A DNA stretch of 40,707 bases from JAZLIL01 sp045617405 (GTDB taxonomy: Bacteria > Bacillota > Clostridia > Lachnospirales > Lachnospiraceae): the NCBI GenBank assembly GCA_045617405.1, contig JAZLIL010000056.1, forward strand, positions 1-40,707, read 5' to 3'. Of this stretch, positions 31,919 to 40,579 are shown in pieces. Made by a program: the position numbers and the translations under genes. The notes under the pieces are model-generated. The model was not told the origin of the DNA, searched no databases, and saw nothing but the letters and a program-made list of their open reading frames with translations. Position 1 is the stretch's first letter; every line of letters starts with the position of its first letter.

Positions 31919-33031
31919 ATGAAGATCAGGTGTCAGAAACAGGATTTAATTACAGCTATGAATATAGCACTTCGTGCCGTATCCGCTAAATCAAGCATGA
32001 ATATTCTCGAATGTTTTCTATTTAATGTAAAAGACAATGAGATAAGTATTATTTCAAACAATATGGAAATCGGAATCGAAACAAAGGTTGTCGGAACAGT
32101 GTTTGACGGTGGTATGGTTGCCGTAAATGCAAAAATGATTTCAGATATAGTCAGAAAGCTTCCGGATAACGATGTTACAATCGAGACGGATGCATCAAAT
32201 AGCATTAAAATAACATGTGAAAAAGCAAGGTTCAATCTTGCCGGTCAGGGAGGCGAGGATTTTCCGGCTCTTCCCGAAATTCCGAAAAACGATGCTGTCG
32301 TAATGTCTCAATTTACATTAAGAGAACTTATCAGACAGACTGTTTTTTCAATTTCAGACAATGACAGCAATAAGATAATGACAGGAGAGCTCTTTGAAAT
32401 CAAGGGCGACAGGCTGAGACTTTCAGCTCTTGACGGTCACAGGATTTCAATAAGAAAAATCAGTCTTAAGAAGGAGTACCCGGACAGGCAGGTTATTATT
32501 CCCGGAAAAACGCTGAATGAGATTTCAAAGATTCTTTCCGGAGAGCTTGCGGATGAAGTTTCAATATTCTTTGAAAAAAACAATATTCTTTTTGAGTTTA
32601 ATGACACAGTGGTTCTTTCTCGTCTCATCGAGGGAAAGTATTATAATGTCGACCAGATGATCAGACCTGACTATGAGACAAAAATACGCATCAATAAGAG
32701 GGAACTTTTAAGCTGTATCGAAAGAGCTATCCTTCTTGCAAAGGAAAGCGACAAGATGCCTATCGTAGTTGGAATTACAGACGATAACATCGAGCTTAAG
32801 ATGACAACCTCTCTCGGTTCAATGAGAGAAGAAATTTCAATCAGAAAAGAAGGAAAGGACCTTCTCATCGGCTTTAATCCGAAGTACTTCATCGAAGCAC
32901 TCCGTGTTATTGATGCCGAGGAGATTGACATTTATCTGATTAATGCCAAGGCACCCTGCTTTATTAAAGATGCCGAAGACAGCTACGTTTACCTTATCCT
33001 TCCGGTAAACATCAACGGTGCATCAATCTGA
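31919..33031 (+). CDS. dnaN: DNA polymerase III beta subunit (sliding clamp)
   Basis: A 370-residue clamp that tethers the replicase to DNA as a ring dimer. Three similar domains are visible by the repeated strand patterns; recognisable segments are MKIRCQKQDLITAMNIALRA, IVRKLPDNDVTIE, FSISDNDSNKIMTGELFEIK, ALDGHRISIRKI and the C-terminal YLILPVNI (family usually LMPMR/LPVR-like). AAAGGAGAT precedes ATG at 31919. It starts right after the origin unwinding element and 12 bp before yaaA. Confidence 0.97.
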   Translation: MKIRCQKQDLITAMNIALRAVSAKSSMNILECFLFNVKDNEISIISNNMEIGIETKVVGTVFDGGMVAVNAKMISDIVRKLPDNDVTIETDASNSIKITCEKARFNLAGQGGEDFPALPEIPKNDAVVMSQFTLRELIRQTVFSISDNDSNKIMTGELFEIKGDRLRLSALDGHRISIRKISLKKEYPDRQVIIPGKTLNEISKILSGELADEVSIFFEKNNILFEFNDTVVLSRLIEGKYYNVDQMIRPDYETKIRINKRELLSCIERAILLAKESDKMPIVVGITDDNIELKMTTSLGSMREEISIRKEGKDLLIGFNPKYFIEALRVIDAEEIDIYLINAKAPCFIKDAEDSYVYLILPVNINGASI

Positions 33032-33043
33032 CAGGAGAGCGGT

Positions 33044-33268
33044 ATGCAGACAGTTTATATTAGAGACGAATTTATTAAGCTCGGACAGGCAATTAAACTT
33101 GCGGGTCTTGTTGATTCGGGAGTTGAAGCAAAGTTCGGTATCGAAGAAGGAAAAGCAATCGTAAACGGAGAAGTTGACACACGCCGCGGAAGAAAGCTCT
33201 ATCCCGATGATACTGTGGAATATGATGGTCATGTGCTTACCATCAAGCAGAAGCGGATTAATCTTTAG
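33044..33268 (+). CDS. yaaA: S4-domain RNA-binding protein YaaA
   Basis: A 74-residue S4-type RNA-binding protein, FIKLGQAIKLAGLVDSGVEA with VNGEVDTRRGRKLYPDDTV, found between dnaN and recF across Firmicutes. In Bacillus it is associated with ribosome assembly. GGAGAG lies upstream of its ATG. Gaps to dnaN (12 bp) and recF (29 bp) indicate one operon. Confidence 0.95.
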   Translation: MQTVYIRDEFIKLGQAIKLAGLVDSGVEAKFGIEEGKAIVNGEVDTRRGRKLYPDDTVEYDGHVLTIKQKRINL

Positions 33269-33297
33269 AAGCGACGGATTTCAGGCGGTCAGAAAAA

Positions 33298-34374
33298 ATG
33301 ATTGTAAAGAGTATTGAGCTTGAAAGCTTCAGAAATTATGAAAGTCTTGATATGAGTTTTTCACCCGGTATTAATATTATCTATGGTGATAATGCTCAGG
33401 GAAAGACTAATATTCTTGAGGCCGTCTATTTCGGATGTACGACAAAATCCCAAAGAGGCAGCAAAGAATCAGAGATTATTAAATTTGGAAATGATGAGGC
33501 ACATCTTCGTCTTTATGTCGAAAGAAAGAGAGAAGAGCGAAGAATCGACATGCACCTTCGGATGAATAAGCCGAAGGGAGTTGCAATTGACGGACTTCCA
33601 ATTAAAAAATCGGCGGAGATTTACGGACTCATAAATATAATTTCTTTTTCTCCGGAGGATCTTGGGATAGTAAAGAACGGTCCTGTGGTAAGAAGAAAAT
33701 TCATGGATATGGAGCTTTGTCAGATCAGCAGTATTTATCTTGCCGAACTTTCAAATTACAATAAAGTTCTTTTCCAGAGAAACAATCTTCTTAAGCAGCT
33801 TCCAAAAAAGCCGGAACTGTCCGATACTCTCGATCTTTGGGATGAACAGCTTGTTAACTACGGAAAGAGCATAGTTGAAACAAGACGGAAGTTTGTTAAT
33901 GATCTGAACAAGATTATTTACGGAATCCATTTTGACATTTCGGGAGCGAAGGAGAGGCTTTCTATAAAGTACGAACCGGACACTTCTGAAGAAGAATTAG
34001 AAAAAAAGCTTTTCATATCACGTGAGAAAGACATTGTTACGGGAAGCACAAATGTCGGACCGCATAGGGACGATCTGAGATTTTTTATTAACGGAGAGGA
34101 TGTCAGAAAGTTCGGTTCGCAGGGGCAGCAGCGTACAGCGGCTCTTTCATTGAAGCTTGCGGAGATAGAATTTGTCAGGGCGAAGACACAGGACAAACCG
34201 ATTCTGCTTCTAGACGACGTTTTATCGGAGCTTGACAGAAACAGGCAGACAAGACTCCTGGGGAATATTACCGGAATACAGACAATTATCACCTGTACCG
34301 GTCTTGAAGAATTCATTCAGAACAGAGTTGCGTTTGATACCACATATAAGATTCAGAACGGGTACATAATTTAG
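33298..34374 (+). CDS. recF: DNA replication and repair protein RecF
   Basis: A 358-residue SMC-like ATPase that helps load RecA at gaps. Walker A GDNAQGKTN at 30-38, signature GSQGQQRTAALSLKLAEIEF near 275 and Walker B LLLDDVLSELD near 302 are intact; LESFRNYESL at the start is typical. The start is the ATG at 33298; its ribosome binding site (GGCGG, 9 bp away) is modest. gyrB begins 10 bp after its stop. Confidence 0.97.
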   Translation: MIVKSIELESFRNYESLDMSFSPGINIIYGDNAQGKTNILEAVYFGCTTKSQRGSKESEIIKFGNDEAHLRLYVERKREERRIDMHLRMNKPKGVAIDGLPIKKSAEIYGLINIISFSPEDLGIVKNGPVVRRKFMDMELCQISSIYLAELSNYNKVLFQRNNLLKQLPKKPELSDTLDLWDEQLVNYGKSIVETRRKFVNDLNKIIYGIHFDISGAKERLSIKYEPDTSEEELEKKLFISREKDIVTGSTNVGPHRDDLRFFINGEDVRKFGSQGQQRTAALSLKLAEIEFVRAKTQDKPILLLDDVLSELDRNRQTRLLGNITGIQTIITCTGLEEFIQNRVAFDTTYKIQNGYII

Positions 34375-34384
34375 GAGGAGTTAC

Positions 34385-36334
34385 ATGAGCAACGGATACG
34401 GTGCAGACCAGATTCAGATTCTTGAAGGACTTGAAGCGGTAAGAAGAAGACCGGGAATGTACATCGGAACAACAGCAGCGAGGGGACTTCATCATCTCGT
34501 TTACGAGATAGTGGACAATGCGGTTGATGAGGCACTTGCCGGTTACTGTTCGGAAATCGATATTTCAATCAATCAGGACAATTCAATTACCGTTATTGAT
34601 AACGGGCGAGGCATTCCTGTCGAAATCAACAAAAAGAAGGGGGTATCAACTGTCGAGGTTGTATTTACGGTTCTGCATGCGGGCGGTAAATTCGGCGGTG
34701 GGGGATACAAAGTATCGGGTGGTCTCCACGGAGTAGGCGCATCTGTTGTTAACGCCCTTTCTGAGTGGCTTGAAGTAACGGTAGATGTTGACGGCAAGGA
34801 ATATAAACAACGTTATGAAAGAGGAAAAGTGACCGGTCCGCTTACCGAGACCGGAACATCGGAAAGAAGAGGAACGACGGTCCGCTTCCTTCCCGACAAA
34901 ACAATCTTTACCGAAACAACCGTTTTTGATTTTGATACCTTAAAACAGCGTCTTCGCGAAATGGCATTTTTAACAAAGGGTCTCAGAATTATTCTTCACG
35001 ACAAGAGAGAAAATTCCGAAGGTACGCCCGAAGAAGAGATTATCAAGACGGCGGGACTTACAAGAGAATTTCATTATGAGGGCGGAATCAAGGAATATGT
35101 TGAGTATCTCAACAAGAGCAAGAATCCGCTTTATCAGGATATCATCTACTGTGAAGGACAGAAGGACGATGTTTATGTTGAAGTCGCAATGCAGCACAAC
35201 GACGCATATAACGAAAGCTGCTACAGCTTTGTTAACAATATTACAACTCCCGAGGGAGGTACTCATTTTACCGGATTTAAGAATGCTATTACAAAGAGCT
35301 TCAACGATTATGCCCGTCAGATGAGAATATTAAAGGATAACGAGCCGAATCTGTCAGGAGAAGATATAAGAGAGGGTCTTACGGCAATCATCAGCATTAA
35401 GATTCCCGAGCCTCAGTTTGAGGGTCAGACCAAGCAGAAGCTTGGAAACAGCGAAGCAAGAGTTGCGGTCGACAGTATCGTGACAGAACAGCTGAAAATT
35501 TTCCTGGAGTTGAATCCCACAGTAGCAAAGACAATATGCGAAAAGGCAATCCTTGCCCAGAGAGCAAGGGAGGCAGCAAGAAAAGCAAGGGATCTCACCA
35601 GAAGAAAAACAGCACTTGAGGGAATGAGTCTTCCCGGAAAGCTTGCCGATTGCTCCGACAAGAATCCCGAAAACTGCGAGATATACATTGTCGAGGGAGA
35701 TTCTGCCGGCGGTTCGGCAAAGACGGCGAGAGACAGGGCAACGCAGGCAATTCTTCCTCTTCGAGGTAAGATTCTCAACGTTGAAAAGGCACGTCTTGAC
35801 AGAATTCTTGGAAACGAAGAAATCAAGTCGATGATAACGGCCTTCGGAACAGGCATCTCGGAAGATTTTGATATTTCAAAGCTTCGTTATCATAAGATCA
35901 TTATCATGACCGATGCCGATGTCGACGGTGCTCACATTGCAACGTTGATGCTGACATTCCTCTACAGATTTATGCCTGAGCTTATCAAGCAGGGTTATGT
36001 CTATCTTGCGCAGCCCCCGCTCTATAAGCTTGAGAAAAACAAGTCAGTCTGGTATGCCTACAGCGATGACGAGCTGAATAATATCCTTGTGGAAGTCGGA
36101 CGTGACCAGAACAACAAGATTCAGCGTTACAAAGGTCTTGGTGAGATGGATGCGGACCAGCTTTGGGAAACAACAATGGATCCCGAAAAGCGAATCCTGC
36201 TCAAGGTTATGGTAGATGAAGAGAAATCATCAGAGCTTGATGTGGTATTTACAACACTGATGGGCGACAATGTTGAGCCGAGGCGTGAGTTTATCGAAGC
36301 CAACGCTAAATATGTCAAGAATCTTGATATTTAA
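34385..36334 (+). CDS. gyrB: DNA gyrase subunit B
   Basis: A 649-residue GHKL ATPase subunit of gyrase. ATP site: DNAVDEALAG, DNGRGIPVE and GGLHGVGASVVNALS (about 112); transducer; TOPRIM domain with EGDSAGGSA (about 436) and DADVDGAHI (about 510); C-terminal QRYKGLGEMDADQLWETTMD. Length is usual for Gram-positive GyrB. AGGAGG precedes ATG at 34385. It follows recF as in most Firmicutes. Confidence 0.98.
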   Translation: MSNGYGADQIQILEGLEAVRRRPGMYIGTTAARGLHHLVYEIVDNAVDEALAGYCSEIDISINQDNSITVIDNGRGIPVEINKKKGVSTVEVVFTVLHAGGKFGGGGYKVSGGLHGVGASVVNALSEWLEVTVDVDGKEYKQRYERGKVTGPLTETGTSERRGTTVRFLPDKTIFTETTVFDFDTLKQRLREMAFLTKGLRIILHDKRENSEGTPEEEIIKTAGLTREFHYEGGIKEYVEYLNKSKNPLYQDIIYCEGQKDDVYVEVAMQHNDAYNESCYSFVNNITTPEGGTHFTGFKNAITKSFNDYARQMRILKDNEPNLSGEDIREGLTAIISIKIPEPQFEGQTKQKLGNSEARVAVDSIVTEQLKIFLELNPTVAKTICEKAILAQRAREAARKARDLTRRKTALEGMSLPGKLADCSDKNPENCEIYIVEGDSAGGSAKTARDRATQAILPLRGKILNVEKARLDRILGNEEIKSMITAFGTGISEDFDISKLRYHKIIIMTDADVDGAHIATLMLTFLYRFMPELIKQGYVYLAQPPLYKLEKNKSVWYAYSDDELNNILVEVGRDQNNKIQRYKGLGEMDADQLWETTMDPEKRILLKVMVDEEKSSELDVVFTTLMGDNVEPRREFIEANAKYVKNLDI

Positions 36335-36348
36335 TTCGGAGGAGAGCA

Positions 36349-38850
36349 ATGGACAATACACTTTTTGACAAGATTCACGAAGTGGATCTGCAAAAGACCA
36401 TGGAAACCTCTTATATAGATTACGCCATGTCGGTAATCGCGGCAAGAGCGCTTCCTGATGTGCGAGACGGATTAAAGCCTGTACAGAGGCGAATCCTTTA
36501 CGCAATGATAGAACTGAACAACGGTCCCGACAAGCCTCACAGAAAATGTGCACGTATTGTCGGTGATACAATGGGTAAGTATCATCCTCACGGAGACAGC
36601 TCGATTTACGGAGCGTTAGTAAATCTTGCCCAGGAATGGAGCACAAGATATCCACTTGTTGACGGTCACGGAAATTTTGGTTCGGTTGACGGTGACGGTG
36701 CAGCCGCAATGAGGTACACGGAGGCACGCTTAAGCAAGGTGTCTATGGAAATGCTTGCCGACATCAACAAGGATACCGTTGATTTTGTTCCAAATTTTGA
36801 TGAGACGGAAAAAGAGCCGGTAGTACTTCCCGCAAGATTTCCTAATCTTCTTGTAAACGGAACTCAGGGTATTGCTGTCGGAATGGCAACCAATATACCT
36901 CCTCACAACATGCGTGAGGTTATTTCGGCTGTTGATAAGATTATTGATAACAGAGTATTAGAAGACAGAGATACACAGATTGAAGAAATCCTTCCTCTCG
37001 TAAAGGGACCCGATTTTCCCACGGGCGCAACGATTCTCGGAACAAGAGGAATCGAAGAGGCATACAGAACGGGCCGCGGAAAGATTTACGTTCGTGCCGT
37101 GACAAACATCGAGCCTATGGCAAACGGCAAGAACAGAATTGTTGTCACCGAGCTTCCCTATATGGTTAACAAGGCAAGACTCATCCAGAAGATTGCCGAA
37201 CTTGTTCGTGAAAAGAAAATCGACGGAATCACGGATCTTCGTGATGAATCGAGCCGCCAGGGAATGAGAGTCTGCATCGAGCTTCGCCGCGACGCTAACC
37301 CGAATATCGTGCTGAATCATCTCTACAAACATACGCAGCTTCAGGATACCTTCGGTGTTATCATGCTTGCACTCGTAAACAATGAACCGAAGGTTCTCAC
37401 ACTTCTCGAGATGCTCAAGCATTATCTTAAGCATCAGGAGGATGTTGTAACAAGAAGAACAAGGTACGATCTTAATAAGGCGGAAGAGCGCGCCCATATT
37501 TTGGAAGGTCTGCTCAAAGCGCTTGACGTAATTGATGAGATTATTGCTATCATCCGCGGATCAAAGAGCAGCAGCGATGCGAAGTCGGCTTTGATTGAGA
37601 GATTTGGATTCGACGATGTTCAGGCACAGGCAATTATTGACATGCGTCTGAAGCAGTTGACAGGTCTCGAGCGGGAAAAGCTCCAGACGGAATATGAAGA
37701 CCTGATGGAAAAGATTCGCGAATTTAGGGAAATCCTTGCGGACGAGAAGAAGCTTCTCACCGTGATAAAGAATGAGATAGGTGTAATTTCCGATAAGTAC
37801 GGCGAGGACAGAAGAACCTCCATCGAATTCGATGCAAGCGAAATCGATATGGAAGATCTTATTCCCGACGAGCCCACAGTCATTGCAATGAGCCACATGG
37901 GATTCATAAAGAGAATGACGATCGACAATTTCAAGAGCCAGAGAAGAGGCGGCAAGGGAATCAAGGGCATGTCCACCATAGATGATGATTTTATCGAAGA
38001 ACTCTTTATGACGACAAACCATCACTATGTACTCTTCTTTACAAATCTTGGAAGAGTCTATAGACTCAAAGCTTATGAAATTCCGGAGGCATCAAGGACG
38101 TCAAGGGGAACCGCGATTATTAATATCCTTCAGCTTGGAGCCGGTGAACGAATCACGGCAGTAATTCCCATAAGGGAATTTGAAGAGGACAAGTTCCTGT
38201 TCATGGCAACAAAGCGCGGTTTTGTAAAGAAGACCTATGTCAGTGAATATGAGAACATCAGAAAAACCGGACTAATAGCTATCAATCTTCGTGAAGACGA
38301 CGAATTGATTGAGGTGAAGATTACCGACAGCGAGAAGGAGATATTCCTTATTACAAAGAACGGAATGTGCATCAGATTTGACGAGAATGATGTCAGACCC
38401 ATGGGAAGAACAACAATGGGTGTCATCGGAATGAATATCGGCGACAGCGACGAAGTGGTTGCAATGCAGGTGGATGCACAGGGCGAGTATCTCCTGATGG
38501 TATCGGAATATGGTCTCGGAAAGAGAACAAGAACAGATGAATTCTCTGTTCAGTTCCGAGGCGGAAAAGGAGTCCGTTGCTACAAGACGACCGACAAGAC
38601 GGGATGTCTCGTCGGAGCCAAGGCGGTAATGGACGGAAATCAGATTATTATGATCAATACTGCCGGAACACTCATCAGGATGAGTGTTGATGACATCAGT
38701 GTCATCGGAAGAAACACCTCCGGTGTCAAGCTCATCAACATGGGCGAACGTGGAGAGATCACAGTTGCAAGTATCGCAAAGGTTCGTGAAGATGCAATCA
38801 GGGACGAGGATCTTGATGACGAGTCGGAGGAAAACAATGAGACAGTTTGA
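36349..38850 (+). CDS. gyrA: DNA gyrase subunit A
   Basis: An 833-residue breakage-reunion subunit. The catalytic tyrosine is Y123 in MRYTEARLS; AARALPDVRDGLKPVQRRIL (31-50) is conserved. The C-terminal wrapping domain contains a GyrA box QRRGGKG, distinguishing it from ParC. In the quinolone-determining region HPHGDSSIYGALVNLAQ, the position equal to E. coli D87 is glycine (G88). GGAGGAGAG precedes the ATG. The 3' end overlaps the fumarase alpha gene by 14 bp. Confidence 0.98.
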   Translation: MDNTLFDKIHEVDLQKTMETSYIDYAMSVIAARALPDVRDGLKPVQRRILYAMIELNNGPDKPHRKCARIVGDTMGKYHPHGDSSIYGALVNLAQEWSTRYPLVDGHGNFGSVDGDGAAAMRYTEARLSKVSMEMLADINKDTVDFVPNFDETEKEPVVLPARFPNLLVNGTQGIAVGMATNIPPHNMREVISAVDKIIDNRVLEDRDTQIEEILPLVKGPDFPTGATILGTRGIEEAYRTGRGKIYVRAVTNIEPMANGKNRIVVTELPYMVNKARLIQKIAELVREKKIDGITDLRDESSRQGMRVCIELRRDANPNIVLNHLYKHTQLQDTFGVIMLALVNNEPKVLTLLEMLKHYLKHQEDVVTRRTRYDLNKAEERAHILEGLLKALDVIDEIIAIIRGSKSSSDAKSALIERFGFDDVQAQAIIDMRLKQLTGLEREKLQTEYEDLMEKIREFREILADEKKLLTVIKNEIGVISDKYGEDRRTSIEFDASEIDMEDLIPDEPTVIAMSHMGFIKRMTIDNFKSQRRGGKGIKGMSTIDDDFIEELFMTTNHHYVLFFTNLGRVYRLKAYEIPEASRTSRGTAIINILQLGAGERITAVIPIREFEEDKFLFMATKRGFVKKTYVSEYENIRKTGLIAINLREDDELIEVKITDSEKEIFLITKNGMCIRFDENDVRPMGRTTMGVIGMNIGDSDEVVAMQVDAQGEYLLMVSEYGLGKRTRTDEFSVQFRGGKGVRCYKTTDKTGCLVGAKAVMDGNQIIMINTAGTLIRMSVDDISVIGRNTSGVKLINMGERGEITVASIAKVREDAIRDEDLDDESEENNETV

Positions 38851-39679
38851 TGTCAGGTTATTAACCGACGCAATATGTGAAATGTGTATAGAAGCAAATC
38901 TTGAGCTGGCAGATGATGTCAGCTCAAGAATTAAATTCGCCGAAAAAAAAGAAACAACCGATCTTGGGAAATTTGTTCTCGCTCAGCTTGTAAAGAACAT
39001 GGAGATAGCAAAAACCGAGAGCATCCCTATCTGCCAGGATACGGGAATGGCGGTTGTCTTTCTTGATATCGGCCAGGAGATTCACTTTACGGGCGGAGAT
39101 TTTGAGGCAGCAGTCAACGAAGGCATCAGGCGCGGATATACTAAAGGTTATCTGAGAAAAAGCGTCGTTTCCGATCCTTTCATAAGAAAGAACACAAATG
39201 ACAACACTCCCGGTATCATTCACAGCAGAATAGTTTCGGGAGACCGTGTGACGGTAACGGTTGCACCGAAGGGCTTCGGAAGCGAGAACATGAGCCGCGT
39301 TATTATGCTGAAGCCCGCAGACGGAGAGGAAGGCTTCAAGAAGGCTGTTCTCGAAACCGTCAGGCTTGCGGGTCCAAACGCGTGTCCCCCCATTGTGGTC
39401 GGTGTCGGAGTTGGCGGAGATTTTGAGCTGGCCGCGCTCATGGCGAAACGCGCGTTGACAAGGGAGCTTGGTACATTTTCCGAAAAGGAACATATTGCTA
39501 GGATGGAAAAGGAGCTTCTTGAAGCAATCAACGAGACAGGAATCGGCCCGGGAGGACTCGGCGGAAATACGACGGCGCTCGGAGTCAGCATTGAGAGCTA
39601 CGCAACACACATTGCCGGAATGCCCGTAGCCGTTAATATCTGTTGTCACGTAAACAGACACGTAAAGAGGGAACTGTAA
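38837..39679 (+). CDS. Fumarate hydratase class I, alpha subunit
   Basis: A 280-residue subunit of the oxygen-sensitive [4Fe-4S] fumarase (fumarate to malate). Cluster-ligand cysteines sit in PICQDTGMAVVF, NACPPIVVGVGVGG and NICCHVNRH, the family signatures. ATG at 38837 has GGAGG 6 bp upstream and overlaps the gyrA stop by 14 bp; the frame open to 38684 is within gyrA. L(+)-tartrate dehydratase subunits are close relatives, but fumarase is more common. The beta subunit begins 26 bp downstream. Confidence 0.92.
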   Translation: MRQFDVRLLTDAICEMCIEANLELADDVSSRIKFAEKKETTDLGKFVLAQLVKNMEIAKTESIPICQDTGMAVVFLDIGQEIHFTGGDFEAAVNEGIRRGYTKGYLRKSVVSDPFIRKNTNDNTPGIIHSRIVSGDRVTVTVAPKGFGSENMSRVIMLKPADGEEGFKKAVLETVRLAGPNACPPIVVGVGVGGDFELAALMAKRALTRELGTFSEKEHIARMEKELLEAINETGIGPGGLGGNTTALGVSIESYATHIAGMPVAVNICCHVNRHVKREL

Positions 39680-39705
39680 GTTTGAAATTCAAGGCGGAGC
39701 ATATC

Positions 39706-40230
39706 ATGGAGATTTATCTGAACATTCCCGTATCAAGGGAAGAGCTCGAGCATATAAAAACCGGAGACAGGGTGTTTCTGAGCGGAACAGTGTATTCCGC
39801 AAGGGATGCCGCTCACAAGAGGATGAGCGAGGCGCTTTCATCAGGAAAAGAGCTTCCTTTCAACATAAAGAATGCGGCAATCTACTATCTCGGGCCGTCA
39901 CCGAACAGACCCGGTCAGATTATCGGATCGGCGGGACCGACAACATCGGGAAGAATGGACAGGTACACCCCCGAACTTCTTGATCTGGGATTGGCGGTAA
40001 TGATTGGAAAGGGACGAAGAAGTGACGAGGTAACCGCTGCGATAAAGAGGAACAGGGCTGTCTACCTCGCAGCAGTCGGCGGAGCAGGAGCACTTCTTTC
40101 AAAATGCATAATCTCGTCAGAGGTGATTGCATACGATGACCTTGGCACAGAGGCAATAAGAAAAATGGAAGTAAAAGATATGCCTCTTATCTGTGTTACC
40201 GACACTACGGGAAATACATTATATAAATAA
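39706..40230 (+). CDS. Fumarate hydratase class I, beta subunit
   Basis: A 174-residue partner of the alpha subunit. It reads VFLSGTVYSARDAAHKRM, YLGPSPNRPGQIIGSAGPTT followed by SGRMD, MIGKGRRSDEV and YLAAVGGAGALLS, all typical of the C-terminal half of single-chain class I fumarases. ATG at 39706 with GGAG 6 bp upstream gives the usual N-terminus and length; in-frame TTG at 39682 is an alternative that adds LKFKAEHI. No terminator is obvious after it; the tRNA-Ser promoter starts 10 bp later. Confidence 0.92.
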   Translation: MEIYLNIPVSREELEHIKTGDRVFLSGTVYSARDAAHKRMSEALSSGKELPFNIKNAAIYYLGPSPNRPGQIIGSAGPTTSGRMDRYTPELLDLGLAVMIGKGRRSDEVTAAIKRNRAVYLAAVGGAGALLSKCIISSEVIAYDDLGTEAIRKMEVKDMPLICVTDTTGNTLYK

Positions 40231-40239
40231 TTAATTGCG

Positions 40240-40268
40240 TTGACAAAAGAGAACGAGGATGATATACT
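40240..40268 (+). promoter_or_regulatory. tRNA-Ser promoter
   Basis: Perfect -35 TTGACA (40240-40245), 17-bp spacer, -10 TATACT (40263-40268). A 7-bp hairpin CTGCCGC-GAGTTGA-GCGGCAG (40274-40294) lies right at the expected transcript start. Confidence 0.9.
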
Positions 40269-40326
40269 AATCTCTGCCGCGAGTTGAGCGGCAGAAACTG
40301 AAAAACCTGATTAGGACTTCAGATGA

Positions 40327-40414
40327 GGAGAAATACTCAAGAGGCTGAAGAGGCGCCCCTGCTAAGGGTGTAGGTCGTTAACGCGGCGCGAGGGTTCAAA
40401 TCCCTCTTTCTCCG
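40327..40414 (+). tRNA. tRNA-Ser (anticodon GCT)
   Basis: Class II tRNA of 88 nt: acceptor GGAGAAA/TTTCTCC, anticodon arm CGCCC-CTGCTAA-GGGTG with anticodon GCT, long variable arm, T arm GAGGG-TTCAAAT-CCCTC, discriminator G; no encoded CCA. It reads AGC and AGU serine codons. Confidence 0.96.
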
Positions 40415-40420
40415 TTTGAG

Positions 40421-40450
40421 AGCAGCATCAAGGATGCTGCTTTCGTATTG
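40421..40450 (+). terminator. Probable tRNA-Ser terminator
   Basis: Hairpin AGCAGCATC-AAG-GATGCTGCT (40421-40441) followed by TTCGTATTG; the T-run is poor, so termination may be incomplete. Confidence 0.5.
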
Positions 40451-40543
40451 CCGGAAACAAGGCATGGAAGGAGCATGGAATGCGTTGCATTCAGCTCAAA
40501 ACTGTTTTCTTAACACGCTTTCAAAAAAGTTTTGAAAAGGTAG

Positions 40544-40572
40544 TTGACAAACAGGAATGACGGTGTTATACT
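40544..40572 (+). promoter_or_regulatory. Strong promoter of the presumed rRNA operon
   Basis: Perfect -35 TTGACA (40544-40549), 17-bp spacer, -10 TATACT (40567-40572), the same -35 and -10 as the tRNA-Ser promoter. No open frame follows within the window. Confidence 0.85.
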
Positions 40573-40579
40573 GGCAAAG

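Noticed and set aside
38924..39661. Minus-strand frame of 245 residues
   Set aside because: Antisense to the fumarase alpha gene, with no family likeness.
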